The notes under the pieces: model-generated
Told to the model about the DNA's origin: nothing
Database searches by the model: none
What the model saw: the letters and a program-made list of their open reading frames with translations, nothing else
In this document: piece after piece, positions 9,645-19,219 of the stretch
Numbering within the stretch: position 1 is the first letter of the stretch
How the letters are laid out: every line of letters starts with the position of its first letter
Position numbers and translations under genes: made by a program
Assembly: GCF_000381085.1 (NCBI RefSeq)
Contig: NZ_KB905899.1
Location: 1 to 64,000 of the forward strand
Origin: Thiomicrorhabdus arctica DSM 13458
Lineage (GTDB): Bacteria > Pseudomonadota > Gammaproteobacteria > Thiomicrospirales > Thiomicrospiraceae
Direction: 5' to 3'
Length of the DNA: 64,000 nt

Positions 9645-10275
9645 TTATTTTTCGGATCCAATCATTCAGCGTTTTTTGAAACGAGTTGTAATTCTGCTTG
9701 TGCTCTTAATGAGTTTGTCAGCACTTACTTGGTACGGTTACGAGGAAGTAACTAAAGAACTCAACGCGCAAGAGAAGCCAAAAATTCTTAAATTGAATTC
9801 ATTGCAAAGTCAGGTTCGATTTTTACAGCAGCAAGTTAAACTGTATGAACAGTATGGCGAGAAGTATGAGGAGTTAATCAAAAAAGGTTTGGTTAAAAAG
9901 CAAGATAGGGTTTTCTGGACAGATTCATTGATTCGCTTGACAGACGAATACTTAATTCCTAATTTAAAGTTTTCCTTTTCCGCTGAAAAGACCTTGGGCA
10001 GTGGGCAGTTTTCACATATTAACATTCCAAATGGTCTTTTCTTCTTTAGTCGAGTTGAGTTGAACATGGATTTACAGCATGAAGAAGATCTCTTGCGAGT
10101 GCTTGAAACAATTAATCAGAAAATTTCCCCCTTGTACTTGGTTGAAAGTTGTAAAACGCAGTTGAAAGATTCAGACCATAAGGTGAACGCAAATTTCGAC
10201 TTACTGCAAGGCAATGTTTCAGCAAGCTGTTCGCTTATTGTTTTCCATACACACCCTAGCCAGAGAAAAAAATAG
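9628..10275 (+). CDS. mshJ: MshJ-like pilus assembly protein (PilO-like)
   Basis: 215 residues with a short cytoplasmic start, a transmembrane helix (about 18-38), a periplasmic coiled coil (about 45-85) and a small alpha/beta domain. This is the layout of PilO/GspM-type alignment-complex proteins, and in MSHA clusters this slot is mshJ. The start overlaps the end of the preceding mshI-like gene by 17 bases, indicating coupled translation. Sequence conservation is low in this family, so the call is structural and positional. Confidence 0.65.
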   Translation: MSNLSNYFSDPIIQRFLKRVVILLVLLMSLSALTWYGYEEVTKELNAQEKPKILKLNSLQSQVRFLQQQVKLYEQYGEKYEELIKKGLVKKQDRVFWTDSLIRLTDEYLIPNLKFSFSAEKTLGSGQFSHINIPNGLFFFSRVELNMDLQHEEDLLRVLETINQKISPLYLVESCKTQLKDSDHKVNANFDLLQGNVSASCSLIVFHTHPSQRKK

Positions 10276-10287
10276 GATGTCGCTCGA

Positions 10288-10896
10288 ATGAAATTACTTT
10301 TTATGAATACAAGATTTTCTAAACTATTGATCAGCATGACTTTGTTGCTCATGTCTAATGTTGCTCTTTCAGGCAGTGTCGAACCTTCTGCGAAACAAGT
10401 AACTAAAGTTAAGAGCCAGGATTCTTTGCAAACGCTTTTTTTATCCCACGCTACACGAGAGAAAATAGACAAGCAACGTGAATCTTATTTACACCCGGTT
10501 GCTGTAAAGAAAGTGACTCGAATCCTTCCCAAAAGAGATGGGGTATCAGGTAAAAGAAAAGTAAAAAGGATTTATATCCCCCCTAGAGTCGAAATTTCTG
10601 CAGTGATTGTAAAACCAGACGGTTCTACTTTGATTCGTGTGAATGATAAATACAACCATTCTCCATCCAAATATATTGATATGGATTATGCTGGCAGTAG
10701 TACTAATGGAGTACCCGTTACTATACAAGGAAAAACCAAGATTGTACCCGTTGGAAGTACACTTTTAACCCGTCAAAATAGACTGGTTAAAACGTATAAA
10801 CTAGAACATTCAGCACGTATGAAATCGGCTCCTAAAACCAAGCAAATCGCTGTTAAAGAAAGATTAGAACAAGTTAAGAGTTTAACGCCACAATGA
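10288..10896 (+). CDS. mshK: MshK-like periplasmic pilus assembly protein
   Basis: 202-residue secreted protein with an N-terminal signal peptide, probably cleaved after ALS or a nearby small residue near 35. It then has a basic linker and a small beta domain (about 95-175, including IQGKTKIVPVG) like the PilP/MshK HR domain that docks on the secretin. It is the last pilus gene, and its stop overlaps the rmuC start as ATGA. There is an alternative in-frame ATG six codons in (10303). Function is inferred from gene order and topology. Confidence 0.6.
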   Translation: MKLLFMNTRFSKLLISMTLLLMSNVALSGSVEPSAKQVTKVKSQDSLQTLFLSHATREKIDKQRESYLHPVAVKKVTRILPKRDGVSGKRKVKRIYIPPRVEISAVIVKPDGSTLIRVNDKYNHSPSKYIDMDYAGSSTNGVPVTIQGKTKIVPVGSTLLTRQNRLVKTYKLEHSARMKSAPKTKQIAVKERLEQVKSLTPQ

Positions 10897-12365
10897 TCCC
10901 TATTGAATTTCACCTCCCTTTAATCATGATGCTGTTTATTTTCAGCATCCTTATTGCCTATTTAGTGGTACATGCCAATCAATTTAAAAGGGCGCTAAAA
11001 GCTTCGCAAGATGCTCTACGACTTAGTCATGAGGCCACCATCCGAGCGGAGTTTTCTGTTAACCAGCTTGCGAAAATTGAACAGGAAAATCTTGAACTTT
11101 CTACTCAACTGCTAGTGCTTCAATCATTAAAAGGTTCTTCTGAACAGTTGCAGCGACAGGTTCAAACCTTACAGGAGCAATTGACAGACAGAGATCAACA
11201 ACTTGAGATAGAGAGAGCTAAGCTTAGTCAGAGCACGGCCAAGTCAGCAGAACTTACGGTCGCTCTCGAGATGGAAAAAAGTGCCTATCATGAAAAAATC
11301 GCACTGTTAGAGTCTGCCAAAACAGAGCTTAGTAATGAATTTAAAGTGCTTGCTAACCAAATATTTGAAAGCAAGCAGGCGCAATTTACGCAACACAGCC
11401 AATCGACTATCGATGCGATGTTAAAGCCTATGCAAGGGACTTTAGAAGCCTTTAAATCTCGTGTTGAATTGGTGCATAAAGAAGACCTTGAAGGCCGTGC
11501 CAGTCTTACCGAACAGTTGAAACAATTGCACTCGCTTAATAATCAAATGAGCGAAGATACGCATAACCTTACGAGAGCCCTAAAAGGAGATAGCAAAACT
11601 CAAGGAAATTGGGGAGAACTCATTTTGGAGCGCTTGTTGGAACGCTCCGGATTGACTGAAGGGGTTGAGTTTGACCGTGAAAAAAGTTTCACTGATAATA
11701 GCGGAAAACGCTTAAGACCAGATGTCATTATCAATCTACCGGACAATAAACACATTGTCATAGATTCCAAGGTCTCTCTACTGCATTATGAATCCACTCT
11801 AAACAGTGAGAATGAACCAAAAAAAACATCGGCTTTAAAATCTCATTTACAGAGTTTAAAAAATCATATCGATGTTCTTGCGAGCAAACGCTATGAGCAT
11901 TTAGAACAACTCAATGCACCAGATTTTGTCTTAATGTTTGTACCAGTAGAAGGGGCGTATTTAATGGCAATAGAGGCAGATCCTTCTATCTTTGAGATGG
12001 CCTTTGAAAAGCGAGTAGCCGTGGTAACACCAACGACGTTATTTACGACCTTGAAAACAATAGAGCAACTCTGGCGGTATGAAAGACAAAGTGAAAATAC
12101 CCTTAAACTCATCAAACGAGCAGCAGAGGTGCATGATAAATTTGTCGGGTTTGTAGAAAGTTTTGAAAAAGTGGGTAAGCAGCTGCAAACGGCGCAAACC
12201 AGTTATGATTCAGCTCGTAAACAGATGATTTCCGGCCAAGGCAATTTAGTACGTCAAGCTGAAATGTTAAAAGATCTAGCGGGAAAAACAAAAAAAGAGA
12301 TTCCAGCGCATTTATTGAGCGAGGCGGAGGGCAGTTCTCTCAGCCAGCTCTCTAATGATTCTTAA
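10893..12365 (+). CDS. rmuC: DNA recombination protein RmuC
   Basis: RmuC family, which limits inversions at short inverted repeats and has a predicted nuclease-like core. The protein has 490 residues: an N-terminal membrane anchor (about 9-27), a long coiled coil (about 35-145) and the conserved RmuC domain (about 165-450) with GNWGELILERLLE and DVIINLPDNKHIVIDSK. The C-terminal region is polar. It is translationally coupled (ATGA) to the pilus operon, which is unusual company, and converges on the acetyltransferase gene 2 bases later. Confidence 0.93.
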   Translation: MIPIEFHLPLIMMLFIFSILIAYLVVHANQFKRALKASQDALRLSHEATIRAEFSVNQLAKIEQENLELSTQLLVLQSLKGSSEQLQRQVQTLQEQLTDRDQQLEIERAKLSQSTAKSAELTVALEMEKSAYHEKIALLESAKTELSNEFKVLANQIFESKQAQFTQHSQSTIDAMLKPMQGTLEAFKSRVELVHKEDLEGRASLTEQLKQLHSLNNQMSEDTHNLTRALKGDSKTQGNWGELILERLLERSGLTEGVEFDREKSFTDNSGKRLRPDVIINLPDNKHIVIDSKVSLLHYESTLNSENEPKKTSALKSHLQSLKNHIDVLASKRYEHLEQLNAPDFVLMFVPVEGAYLMAIEADPSIFEMAFEKRVAVVTPTTLFTTLKTIEQLWRYERQSENTLKLIKRAAEVHDKFVGFVESFEKVGKQLQTAQTSYDSARKQMISGQGNLVRQAEMLKDLAGKTKKEIPAHLLSEAEGSSLSQLSNDS

Positions 12366-12366
12366 T

Positions 12367-12885
12367 TTAGGTTTTTTGGGTAGGATTCATTGAATGAATA
12401 AATCTCATGCAAAGCCAATTTTCCCCCTGTTTCAGTGCATTTCGATAGGTATTTTGTAAGCTGAGAGGTAAGTCACTCAATCGGATGGAGTGAAAACTAT
12501 TCTCTTCATAAAATTGCTTTAAATGAACATAGGGAAATGCGAATATTTCAAATTTATTATGACGGGATTTTAAATCAGAATTCATGAGATCCAATAGATG
12601 AGTAGCCAGACGGCGCTGTCTAAAATCAGTTTCTATAAATAAGCCTCTGAGCCAATACTGTGATTCTATTGTATCTCTCATCTGAACTAATCGTGCCAGC
12701 CCGATTAATCTTGTGTGATAACGCACTATATAAATTAAGTCGCTCCGGTTAGCACGGCTTTCTTTGTGTTGTTTAAGAAAGTGTTTAATTTCAAAGAAAT
12801 CCGCAGTGGTGGCCAGGCTCAATTTAATTAGGTTTCTATCAAACAATTGAATCTCCAAATCTATTTTATAACTTCCGAATTTCAC
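12367..12885 (-). CDS. GNAT-family N-acetyltransferase
   Basis: 172-residue GNAT-fold acyl-CoA transferase. The core strand ending RGLFIETDFRQRRLATHLLD contains the RxxGxA-like acetyl-CoA loop in the form QRRLATHL. A following segment (KFEIFAFPYVHLKQFYEENSF) is the usual GNAT beta5 and helix region. The start codon is GTG at 12883-12885. The substrate cannot be read from sequence. Convergent with rmuC and divergent from the DTW gene. Confidence 0.8.
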   Translation of the reverse strand: MKFGSYKIDLEIQLFDRNLIKLSLATTADFFEIKHFLKQHKESRANRSDLIYIVRYHTRLIGLARLVQMRDTIESQYWLRGLFIETDFRQRRLATHLLDLMNSDLKSRHNKFEIFAFPYVHLKQFYEENSFHSIRLSDLPLSLQNTYRNALKQGENWLCMRFIHSMNPTQKT

Positions 12886-12909
12886 GAATCATCATAAGAT
12901 AACTACTTT

Positions 12910-13518
12910 ATGTCCCGACCTATTTGCCCAACATGTCAGCGCCCAACCAAAGTTTGTCTGTGTGATTTTATAGAACACATAGACAACCGAGTGGAAGTGG
13001 GGATTTTACAGCACCCCAGTGAAGTGGGTTTAGTAAAGGGAACCGCTAAAATAGCGCAATTATCTCTAAGTTACTGTCATACATGGTGTGGAGAGGATTT
13101 ACAAGACTTACCAGACCTGGTGGAATGGTTGGGTGATGATAAACCCGTGTTTTTGCTTTACCCTGTAATAGAGGGTCAGCATGAGCCCGTTAAGTTCTAC
13201 GAGGTAACACAGATTCGCCATTTACACGCGCATGAAGAGATCAAACTTCTTATATTAGATGGCACTTGGCGCAAAACACATAAAATCATGATGTTAAATT
13301 CGGTATTGAGGGGGATGGATAGAATCAGTTTAAAACCGTGCACGCCTTCAGCCTACCGAATCCGTAAGCAGAAGAGCGCTACAAGTCTATCGACTATTGA
13401 AGCGGTCTACGAGGCTTTATCACAGTTAGAAGATGATTATCTTCGCTATCAACCGCTTCTAAAAACATTTGAATCCATGCAACAGCAGCAAGCAGTGTTT
13501 ACCAAAAGACCTAAATAA
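12910..13518 (+). CDS. DTW-domain tRNA-uridine aminocarboxypropyltransferase
   Basis: 202-residue DTW-domain protein of the TapT/YfiP family, which adds a 3-amino-3-carboxypropyl group from S-adenosylmethionine to uridine (acp3U) in tRNA. Visible are an N-terminal zinc-type CPTCQRPTKVCLC cluster (residues 6-18), the family motif in the form LDGTWRKTHKM-like (about 117-127), and SAYRIRKQ with the following AT-rich helix. Length fits the family. It converges on the glycosyltransferase gene one base later. Confidence 0.85.
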   Translation: MSRPICPTCQRPTKVCLCDFIEHIDNRVEVGILQHPSEVGLVKGTAKIAQLSLSYCHTWCGEDLQDLPDLVEWLGDDKPVFLLYPVIEGQHEPVKFYEVTQIRHLHAHEEIKLLILDGTWRKTHKIMMLNSVLRGMDRISLKPCTPSAYRIRKQKSATSLSTIEAVYEALSQLEDDYLRYQPLLKTFESMQQQQAVFTKRPK

Positions 13519-13519
13519 T

Positions 13520-14647
13520 TTATTTAGTTTTAGCGGATGACTGTCGCGTTTCATTTTGCACTTCTTCTCTTAACTTCCTAAAGATGAATAGATTAGAGAT
13601 TGAGAAGTTAAAGCCCATACCCATAATGACGCCGACAACCAAAGCTAAAATCATATGTTCTTCGAAAAAAGGGACAAAGGTCGTTAAAGTGTAATAGGTG
13701 CCATAGTTGACAGCAAACCCAATTAAAGAGCTCGAAACAAAAGCGCCCCATTGGGTGGTTTTTGCCGTTTTTTCGCGATGACTGAACGTGATGACTCGAT
13801 TCAGGGCCCAGTTCCAAGAAACGGCTGGCCAAAACGAGATCGCACGCGCCACGGTATGGGAAATCCCCATCATTTGAAGTAACAGATAAACCGCTAAATC
13901 GACAATAAATCCACTACTACCAACAGCGGCAAATTGAAAGAATTCTGCTTTAGTTTGAAATTTATATTGATACAGGCGTCGCAGATGGCGTAAGTATTTT
14001 AGTTGCTCGGTTAACGTGAGTTTAGATTCACCGTGAATACGATCCACAAAATGAATAGGCACTTCTGAGACCTTATCAAAGTTACCTTTCACCATGACTT
14101 CTAATGCTATTTTATAGCCAATTGGAGACAAGTCACTAGGAGCAGGAAGATCAGCACGTCGCACTGCAAAAAAACCTGACATGGGGTCTTTTACACGTGT
14201 TAGTGGGAGAGCGGGCACCGTTGCGATAACAGAGTTGATATAACGCCATAATGTCCAACTATCATCAATACTGCCCCCTTCAACATAACGAGATCCTAAA
14301 ACAAAATCACTTTCTCCGCTTCTTAATTGTGCAATCATTGTGGGCACCGCGGTCGCAGGGTGTGAAAGGTCGGCATCCATGACCACCACAAAATCACCAT
14401 TGGCCTCTGAGAAACCGTCAATAACAGCGGGTGATAAACCACGGTTTTCAGTACGATTAATGAGACGGATAGGATGGTTTCGGGTAAAAAGTTCCGCGAC
14501 TTTTTCGATAGAGCCATCTTGAGAATTATCATCCATGACCAAGATTTCATAGCTTAGATTCTCTTCTGCTAGTGCAGATCGAATCATTTCGCTTAAAGGG
14601 GCAAGGTTTTCTACTTCTTGATAGGTCGGAACAATAATCGATATCAT
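13520..14647 (-). CDS. polyprenyl-phosphate glycosyltransferase (GT2) fused to GtrA domain
   Basis: Bifunctional-looking membrane protein of 375 residues. The N-terminal GT2 domain (about 1-225) has IIVPTYQEVENL, the metal-binding DADLSHP and the GSRYVEGG motif of dolichol-phosphate-mannose-type synthases. The C-terminal GtrA domain (about 235-365) has four hydrophobic helices. It should make a polyprenyl-phosphate hexose and perhaps help flip it. The ATG at 14645-14647 has a strong AGGGAAGG Shine-Dalgarno; an upstream ATG at 14680 would add 11 residues without support. ManC and a GT39 enzyme lie upstream on the same strand, which suits a GDP-mannose to polyprenyl-phosphate-mannose route. Confidence 0.87.
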   Translation of the reverse strand: MISIIVPTYQEVENLAPLSEMIRSALAEENLSYEILVMDDNSQDGSIEKVAELFTRNHPIRLINRTENRGLSPAVIDGFSEANGDFVVVMDADLSHPATAVPTMIAQLRSGESDFVLGSRYVEGGSIDDSWTLWRYINSVIATVPALPLTRVKDPMSGFFAVRRADLPAPSDLSPIGYKIALEVMVKGNFDKVSEVPIHFVDRIHGESKLTLTEQLKYLRHLRRLYQYKFQTKAEFFQFAAVGSSGFIVDLAVYLLLQMMGISHTVARAISFWPAVSWNWALNRVITFSHREKTAKTTQWGAFVSSSLIGFAVNYGTYYTLTTFVPFFEEHMILALVVGVIMGMGFNFSISNLFIFRKLREEVQNETRQSSAKTK

Positions 14648-14758
14648 GGGAGCCTTCCCTCTGTGTTTGGAATAAATCACTACAGAGTGGTTTATTAGGT
14701 TTGGTTTACTCGGTTTAATTCGTGAGTTGCAAATTTATGGTGGCATTATGCCTGAAAT

Positions 14759-16072
14759 TTAGTGGTTAAACCACCTCGATTCCAGTCGTTTGCCCATCTT
14801 AATAAAGCGTGCTTCTACCCAATAATTCAACCAAAGTGAAAGGTATAAAGTCATGAGAACTGCCATCATAAAGACTAACGGGATAAGAGACAATTGGACG
14901 TGTTCCACTAGTTTGGGATCAATTGTGCCAAGGACAATCGCCCAGGCAATGGCCACAAAAGGAAAATGAAAGAAGTACATCGGGTATGCGACTTCGGAAA
15001 GCAGCCGCCAGCCTTTCCAGCAGGTAAGGTGATTGTTTTTCGAACGTGTATCAAAGTGAAATACCAACACTAAGGCTAATATGGCGGCACTAAACACAAA
15101 ACGATGGAGCGTGATGGCGGCTAAATTTAGGTTTTCACTGAAATCAGTATAGTAAGCCGATGTCGGGTTATAGACCGGAAATTTCATACTGAGATAGATT
15201 ATTCCTAAACCAAATGACCAGATAAATGCCTTTTGCATGAGGGACAGACTCAGTTCAAAATTCGGTTTTTGCCACAGTATAAACCCCCACAATACGCCTA
15301 ACAACAGTGGGCTAATTCGGGTTTGAATCACATAGTACATGTTATTCATATAAATCGCAGGATCAACCTGTTGGGTAAATTGATACCAGTGCGTTTGATA
15401 GATCGCTGGCGTTTGATAAGCCACAGCAAAGCGGACTAACAATGCACCGACAATCATCAAACTTAACCACGTGAGAGGCTGCTTGCATTTGGCTAAAAAG
15501 ACCACTAAAAAAGGCAAAATCAGATAGAACTGTACTTCTATCGACAAGCTCCATTGCACTGGGATAATGCCTTTGCTGTAGATATTTTCAATAAACAATA
15601 AGCTATACCAACCCTCGGTCAGTAGCTTATTGAGATCGCCAAGACTATAGAGCAATAAAGCCACGACAAACAGCGGATAAATACGAAAAAAACGGTGTAA
15701 ATAAAAACGCCCAAAATCAATAGATTGGCGTTTGCTATAGACTTTCAATAGACCGTAAGTCAGTAAGAAACTGCTGAGCATAAAGAAAATATCAACGGCC
15801 TTGTCTGCTGCGAGTACGATATTGAGCCAACCAGGGATGCTTTCCACAAACACTGCTAATTTTTCAGGGTTGTTTTTAAAGAGAAAAAACACCGCAAAAA
15901 ATACATGAAATAAAATCACCATTAATACGCTTATGCCTTTCAAAAAATCGATAACTGGAAAGGCTTTTGTCGGTTGGTGGAGTATGTCGCGAGCAATCGA
16001 AATAGGCTTGGTAATAGGTTTTGTTAGGAACCCGAAGAGAAAGTTTCGCATACTAAAGGTAAAGGCCGACAT
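14759..16072 (-). CDS. acyltransferase family 3 (OafA-like) membrane protein
   Basis: 437-residue polytopic membrane acyltransferase (Acyl_transf_3). The first transmembrane helix carries the conserved His in MVILFHVFF (about 55), followed by DIFFMLSSFLLTYG and HRFFRIYPLF. About ten hydrophobic segments follow. These enzymes O-acetylate or otherwise acylate cell-surface sugars. It is 4 bases from the GT39 gene on the same strand, so it probably decorates the same glycan. Confidence 0.88.
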   Translation of the reverse strand: MSAFTFSMRNFLFGFLTKPITKPISIARDILHQPTKAFPVIDFLKGISVLMVILFHVFFAVFFLFKNNPEKLAVFVESIPGWLNIVLAADKAVDIFFMLSSFLLTYGLLKVYSKRQSIDFGRFYLHRFFRIYPLFVVALLLYSLGDLNKLLTEGWYSLLFIENIYSKGIIPVQWSLSIEVQFYLILPFLVVFLAKCKQPLTWLSLMIVGALLVRFAVAYQTPAIYQTHWYQFTQQVDPAIYMNNMYYVIQTRISPLLLGVLWGFILWQKPNFELSLSLMQKAFIWSFGLGIIYLSMKFPVYNPTSAYYTDFSENLNLAAITLHRFVFSAAILALVLVFHFDTRSKNNHLTCWKGWRLLSEVAYPMYFFHFPFVAIAWAIVLGTIDPKLVEHVQLSLIPLVFMMAVLMTLYLSLWLNYWVEARFIKMGKRLESRWFNH

Positions 16073-16075
16073 ATA

Positions 16076-17644
16076 TTACCGTACGCTCTTTGGTGCAATA
16101 AAGTTTTCACATAGGTAGTAATGGTAAGTCACGATAATCGAACCATTTTCGCTAAGAGATTCCTGTTTAAGCTCTGTGCACCTTTCAAAGTGATGTGGCT
16201 GCTGAGTTATTGGTGGAATTTTTTCATAATGAGGTACCACAAGCAACCCATTCATGCCAGCCTTCGGCAAGCCGTACCAAAACTCAAACTGGGTCAGCTT
16301 TGCACTGGTAATGAAAACAGGTTGGGGTCTGACATACCACGTTAGGTGACTAGCGACACTCCAGTTAGAGACAAACAAAGGCAATGGATGCCCGGTTGTT
16401 GAATAGTGTTTTTGCAATTCCAATACGGTTTTGGCGGCAGTTGGCCAACCATAATCCCCTTGAATAGGGTTCTTATAATCTTCCAGAGCAATCCAAGGTT
16501 TATAGAGTAGGCTGTGCGCCACCAAGACGAGAGAGCCTATCAATATTAAATGCAAGTAGATGACAGGTTTAAACCACGTTTTAGTTTGACGAAGCCACAA
16601 CCAGTGGACGATGATTGGAATCAGTAATAACCAGGCTAGTGACACCCAATGTGGCAAACTCTTTTCATAACCTGAGCCCCAGGCAAATAACAAAGTCACA
16701 GGCAGTGAGAATAGTAATAGTAAACGACTGCCTGGGTTTTGATAGCTGGATGGCTTGAGCATCACCCACCAACCTAATAAAAACAGGAGGGGTGTGTAAG
16801 AGGCAAATTGAATGGCTTGGGTTTGCAGTAATCGTTGAATTGACCAGGTGTCACTTTTCGTGCCATGGTTTATCTGATAAATAAAGGATGCCCAGTCATG
16901 TATCGCATTCCAATACAGGATCGGTGTAATCATCAACATGGCGATAACAATGGCAATCCATAACCCTTTTTGTCCGAGCCAACTCCAGCGTTTTTCAACT
17001 ACCATGACTAAAAACAAAGAAAGCACTAAGGTGACCGCGGTATATTTAGACAAAGCCGCGAGACCCACTAAAAATCCCAATGCGATCCAATATTTTAATT
17101 CGTTGGTTTGCAGGAGTTTAATCACTACCAAAATAAGGGAAAGAACGGCTACCATAAGTGGGTTATCTGGCAACATGGCCATGCCCATTAAAGAGAGAAT
17201 CAAGCTGGTATTGAGAATAACCAAGCTGCCAAAGCCCATCCACTGTGCACCTATAGAGTTTAAAGCACTTTCAGTAGGGATATTTAAAGCGTGCTGAGGA
17301 TTTGACCAGGCCTGGTCAGTTGTACGTCTTACAAAAAGTTGCATCGTGATTTGGTAAAGCAGGAAATTCAATAACGCATAGAGTACGATAGGAACGATTC
17401 GAGCACTCCAGTCGTATGGCGCTAACCACATTGGGATGATTTGCAGCCAACCGACCATGGGCGGATGATCAAAATAGCTCCAATCGGGCATTAAACCATA
17501 GAGTGCGTAGTGAGCCTCATCGCCGCCAAGTTCGGCTTGAAATGCTAGGAAAAGATGGAGCAGGCTCATAAAAGCCACCAGTATAAAACTGGCAATTTTA
17601 GGCGTGATAGTCCGAGTTGAAGACTGTATCAATGGCTTTTTCAT
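16076..17644 (-). CDS. glycosyltransferase family 39 / ArnT-like membrane protein
   Basis: 522-residue polytopic glycosyltransferase using a polyprenyl-phosphate sugar donor. The first periplasmic loop has the hallmark GGDEAHY (about 38-44) followed by YFDHPPMVGW. About eleven hydrophobic segments follow, then a periplasmic C-terminal domain. The order manC, this gene, acyltransferase, GT2-GtrA on one strand suggests one glycan pathway. A copy of the ACCAGGCCTGGT palindrome lies inside it (17304-17317), read as Asp-Gln-Ala-Trp-Ser. The acceptor is unknown: protein, lipid A or another lipid are all possible. Confidence 0.88.
   Translation of the reverse strand: MKKPLIQSSTRTITPKIASFILVAFMSLLHLFLAFQAELGGDEAHYALYGLMPDWSYFDHPPMVGWLQIIPMWLAPYDWSARIVPIVLYALLNFLLYQITMQLFVRRTTDQAWSNPQHALNIPTESALNSIGAQWMGFGSLVILNTSLILSLMGMAMLPDNPLMVAVLSLILVVIKLLQTNELKYWIALGFLVGLAALSKYTAVTLVLSLFLVMVVEKRWSWLGQKGLWIAIVIAMLMITPILYWNAIHDWASFIYQINHGTKSDTWSIQRLLQTQAIQFASYTPLLFLLGWWVMLKPSSYQNPGSRLLLLFSLPVTLLFAWGSGYEKSLPHWVSLAWLLLIPIIVHWLWLRQTKTWFKPVIYLHLILIGSLVLVAHSLLYKPWIALEDYKNPIQGDYGWPTAAKTVLELQKHYSTTGHPLPLFVSNWSVASHLTWYVRPQPVFITSAKLTQFEFWYGLPKAGMNGLLVVPHYEKIPPITQQPHHFERCTELKQESLSENGSIIVTYHYYLCENFIAPKSVR
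17304..17317. repeat. iterated palindrome copy 1 (GACCAGGCCTGGTC)
   Basis: Perfect 14-bp palindrome inside the GT39 gene, exact in its 12-bp core. On the coding strand it reads Asp-Gln-Ala-Trp-Ser. It is the first of 11 exact copies in the window; none occurs in the first 17.3 kb. Confidence 0.9.
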
Positions 17645-17650
17645 AAGGGG

Positions 17651-19036
17651 TTAAACTCTGCCGTAATGGTCTTCAAAGCGAATAATGTCATCTTCACCGG
17701 TATATTCGCCGACTTGCGCTTCAATCAGTACTAAATCTAAACGACCTTCATTTGCCAAACGGTGCTTTTCACCAATGGGGATGTAAGTGGATTCATTCGG
17801 ACGAACTAATGCTATTTTTTCACCCACTGTCACGGTGGCCGTACCAGAGACCACCACCCAATGCTCACTACGATGGAGGTGCTTCTGTAAGCTCAGGGTT
17901 TTGCCAGGTTTAACGACGATACGTTTAATCTTATATTTCTCTGCCGACTCCAACACCGTATAGGTACCCCATGGGCGATGCGCGGTGCGATGGATTTGCG
18001 GTAGGTCGCTGCCTTGTTGTTTTAAGGTTTCGACCACTGTTTTAATCTTTTGCCCTGAGCCTTTTGGTGCGATCAATAACGCATCTTCACTGTCTATGAT
18101 CATCAAGTCTTCAAGATCGATTAAAACGATAGTACGTTGACTGCCGATAATCAGGTTATTTTTGGCGTTTAATAAAACGCCTTTTTCGATCTGCGTATTG
18201 CCATTTTCATCTTTAGGAAGCTCTTGATCTAAAGATTCAAAACTACCCAAATCACTCCAGCCGATATCACTCGGAATCACCTTAACAAGCGCACTTTGCT
18301 CCATGACCGCATAATCAATACTGTCTGCTGGGATGGCTTGCATTGCGGCCAGTGGAATTCGTAAAAATTCGCCTTTTTCGGTTTGTGCGTAAGCGTCGAG
18401 ACAAGTTTGATGAATGTCGGAAGCATGCGCGGCTAACTCGGCCAAAAACAGACCTGCTTTAAAGCAGAACATACCACTGTTCCAGTAAAAGTTGCCTTGC
18501 TGAAGATAGGACTCAGCTAAGGCAAGTTCTGGTTTCTCTTTAAAAGACAAAACATCCAAACCATCGGCTTCAATATACCCAAAACCCGTCTCCGGATAGG
18601 TGGGCTTAATACCAAAGGTGACGAGTTGATTTTGTTTCGCAAGGGCTTGAGCTTTAGATACCGCAGCTTCATAAGCGACTTGGTCTTTTATGAGATGGTC
18701 AGAAGGGGTCACAAAAATAATTTCTTCTGGATCTACCGCCATACAGGCAAGTGCAATCGCCGGCGCCGTATTACGTGCAACGGACTCCAATACAAATTGT
18801 GCGTCAAAAACCTCACTAGGCGACTTTTTCAGTGCTTGCATTTGATCAAGCGCTAAAAAATACTGCTCTTGATTGGAGACAATTAAAAACTGGTCGCAGA
18901 AAGGCTGATTGCGCAATACGGTTTTTTGAAACAACGATTGGCCATCAAATAATGGCACAAACTGCTTAGGAAGTAGGGTTCGGCTAATAGGCCATAAACG
19001 TGTGCCAGAACCACCGCAAAGAATTAAGTTAATCAT
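17651..19036 (-). CDS. manC: mannose-1-phosphate guanylyltransferase / mannose-6-phosphate isomerase
   Basis: Bifunctional enzyme of 461 residues making GDP-mannose. The N-terminal nucleotidyltransferase domain has LCGGSGTRLWPISR (about 6-19) and the FVTPSDH and GWSDLGSF motifs. The C-terminal type II isomerase cupin contains RPWGTYTVLE and the metal-binding KHLHRSEHWVVVSG. Length is normal for full two-domain ManC/CpsB. It sits upstream of the GT39, acyltransferase and GT2-GtrA genes, which can consume GDP-mannose through a polyprenyl-phosphate intermediate. Confidence 0.95.
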   Translation of the reverse strand: MINLILCGGSGTRLWPISRTLLPKQFVPLFDGQSLFQKTVLRNQPFCDQFLIVSNQEQYFLALDQMQALKKSPSEVFDAQFVLESVARNTAPAIALACMAVDPEEIIFVTPSDHLIKDQVAYEAAVSKAQALAKQNQLVTFGIKPTYPETGFGYIEADGLDVLSFKEKPELALAESYLQQGNFYWNSGMFCFKAGLFLAELAAHASDIHQTCLDAYAQTEKGEFLRIPLAAMQAIPADSIDYAVMEQSALVKVIPSDIGWSDLGSFESLDQELPKDENGNTQIEKGVLLNAKNNLIIGSQRTIVLIDLEDLMIIDSEDALLIAPKGSGQKIKTVVETLKQQGSDLPQIHRTAHRPWGTYTVLESAEKYKIKRIVVKPGKTLSLQKHLHRSEHWVVVSGTATVTVGEKIALVRPNESTYIPIGEKHRLANEGRLDLVLIEAQVGEYTGEDDIIRFEDHYGRV

Positions 19037-19219
19037 AAGTTTCTAATTTTTCTGCTGTTATTGAATCGTTTTAAATATGCATTAAGACGGTACAGACAAC
19101 TCTGTCGTCTTTGATGACCGTGAGACATTTTACTGTATTTTAGCGGGCGCTTTGCAGATTCCCCTTTGAGAACCCTTTTTATGTCTAAGCGACGATGTCC
19201 TAAAGTTTAAAATGACTGC

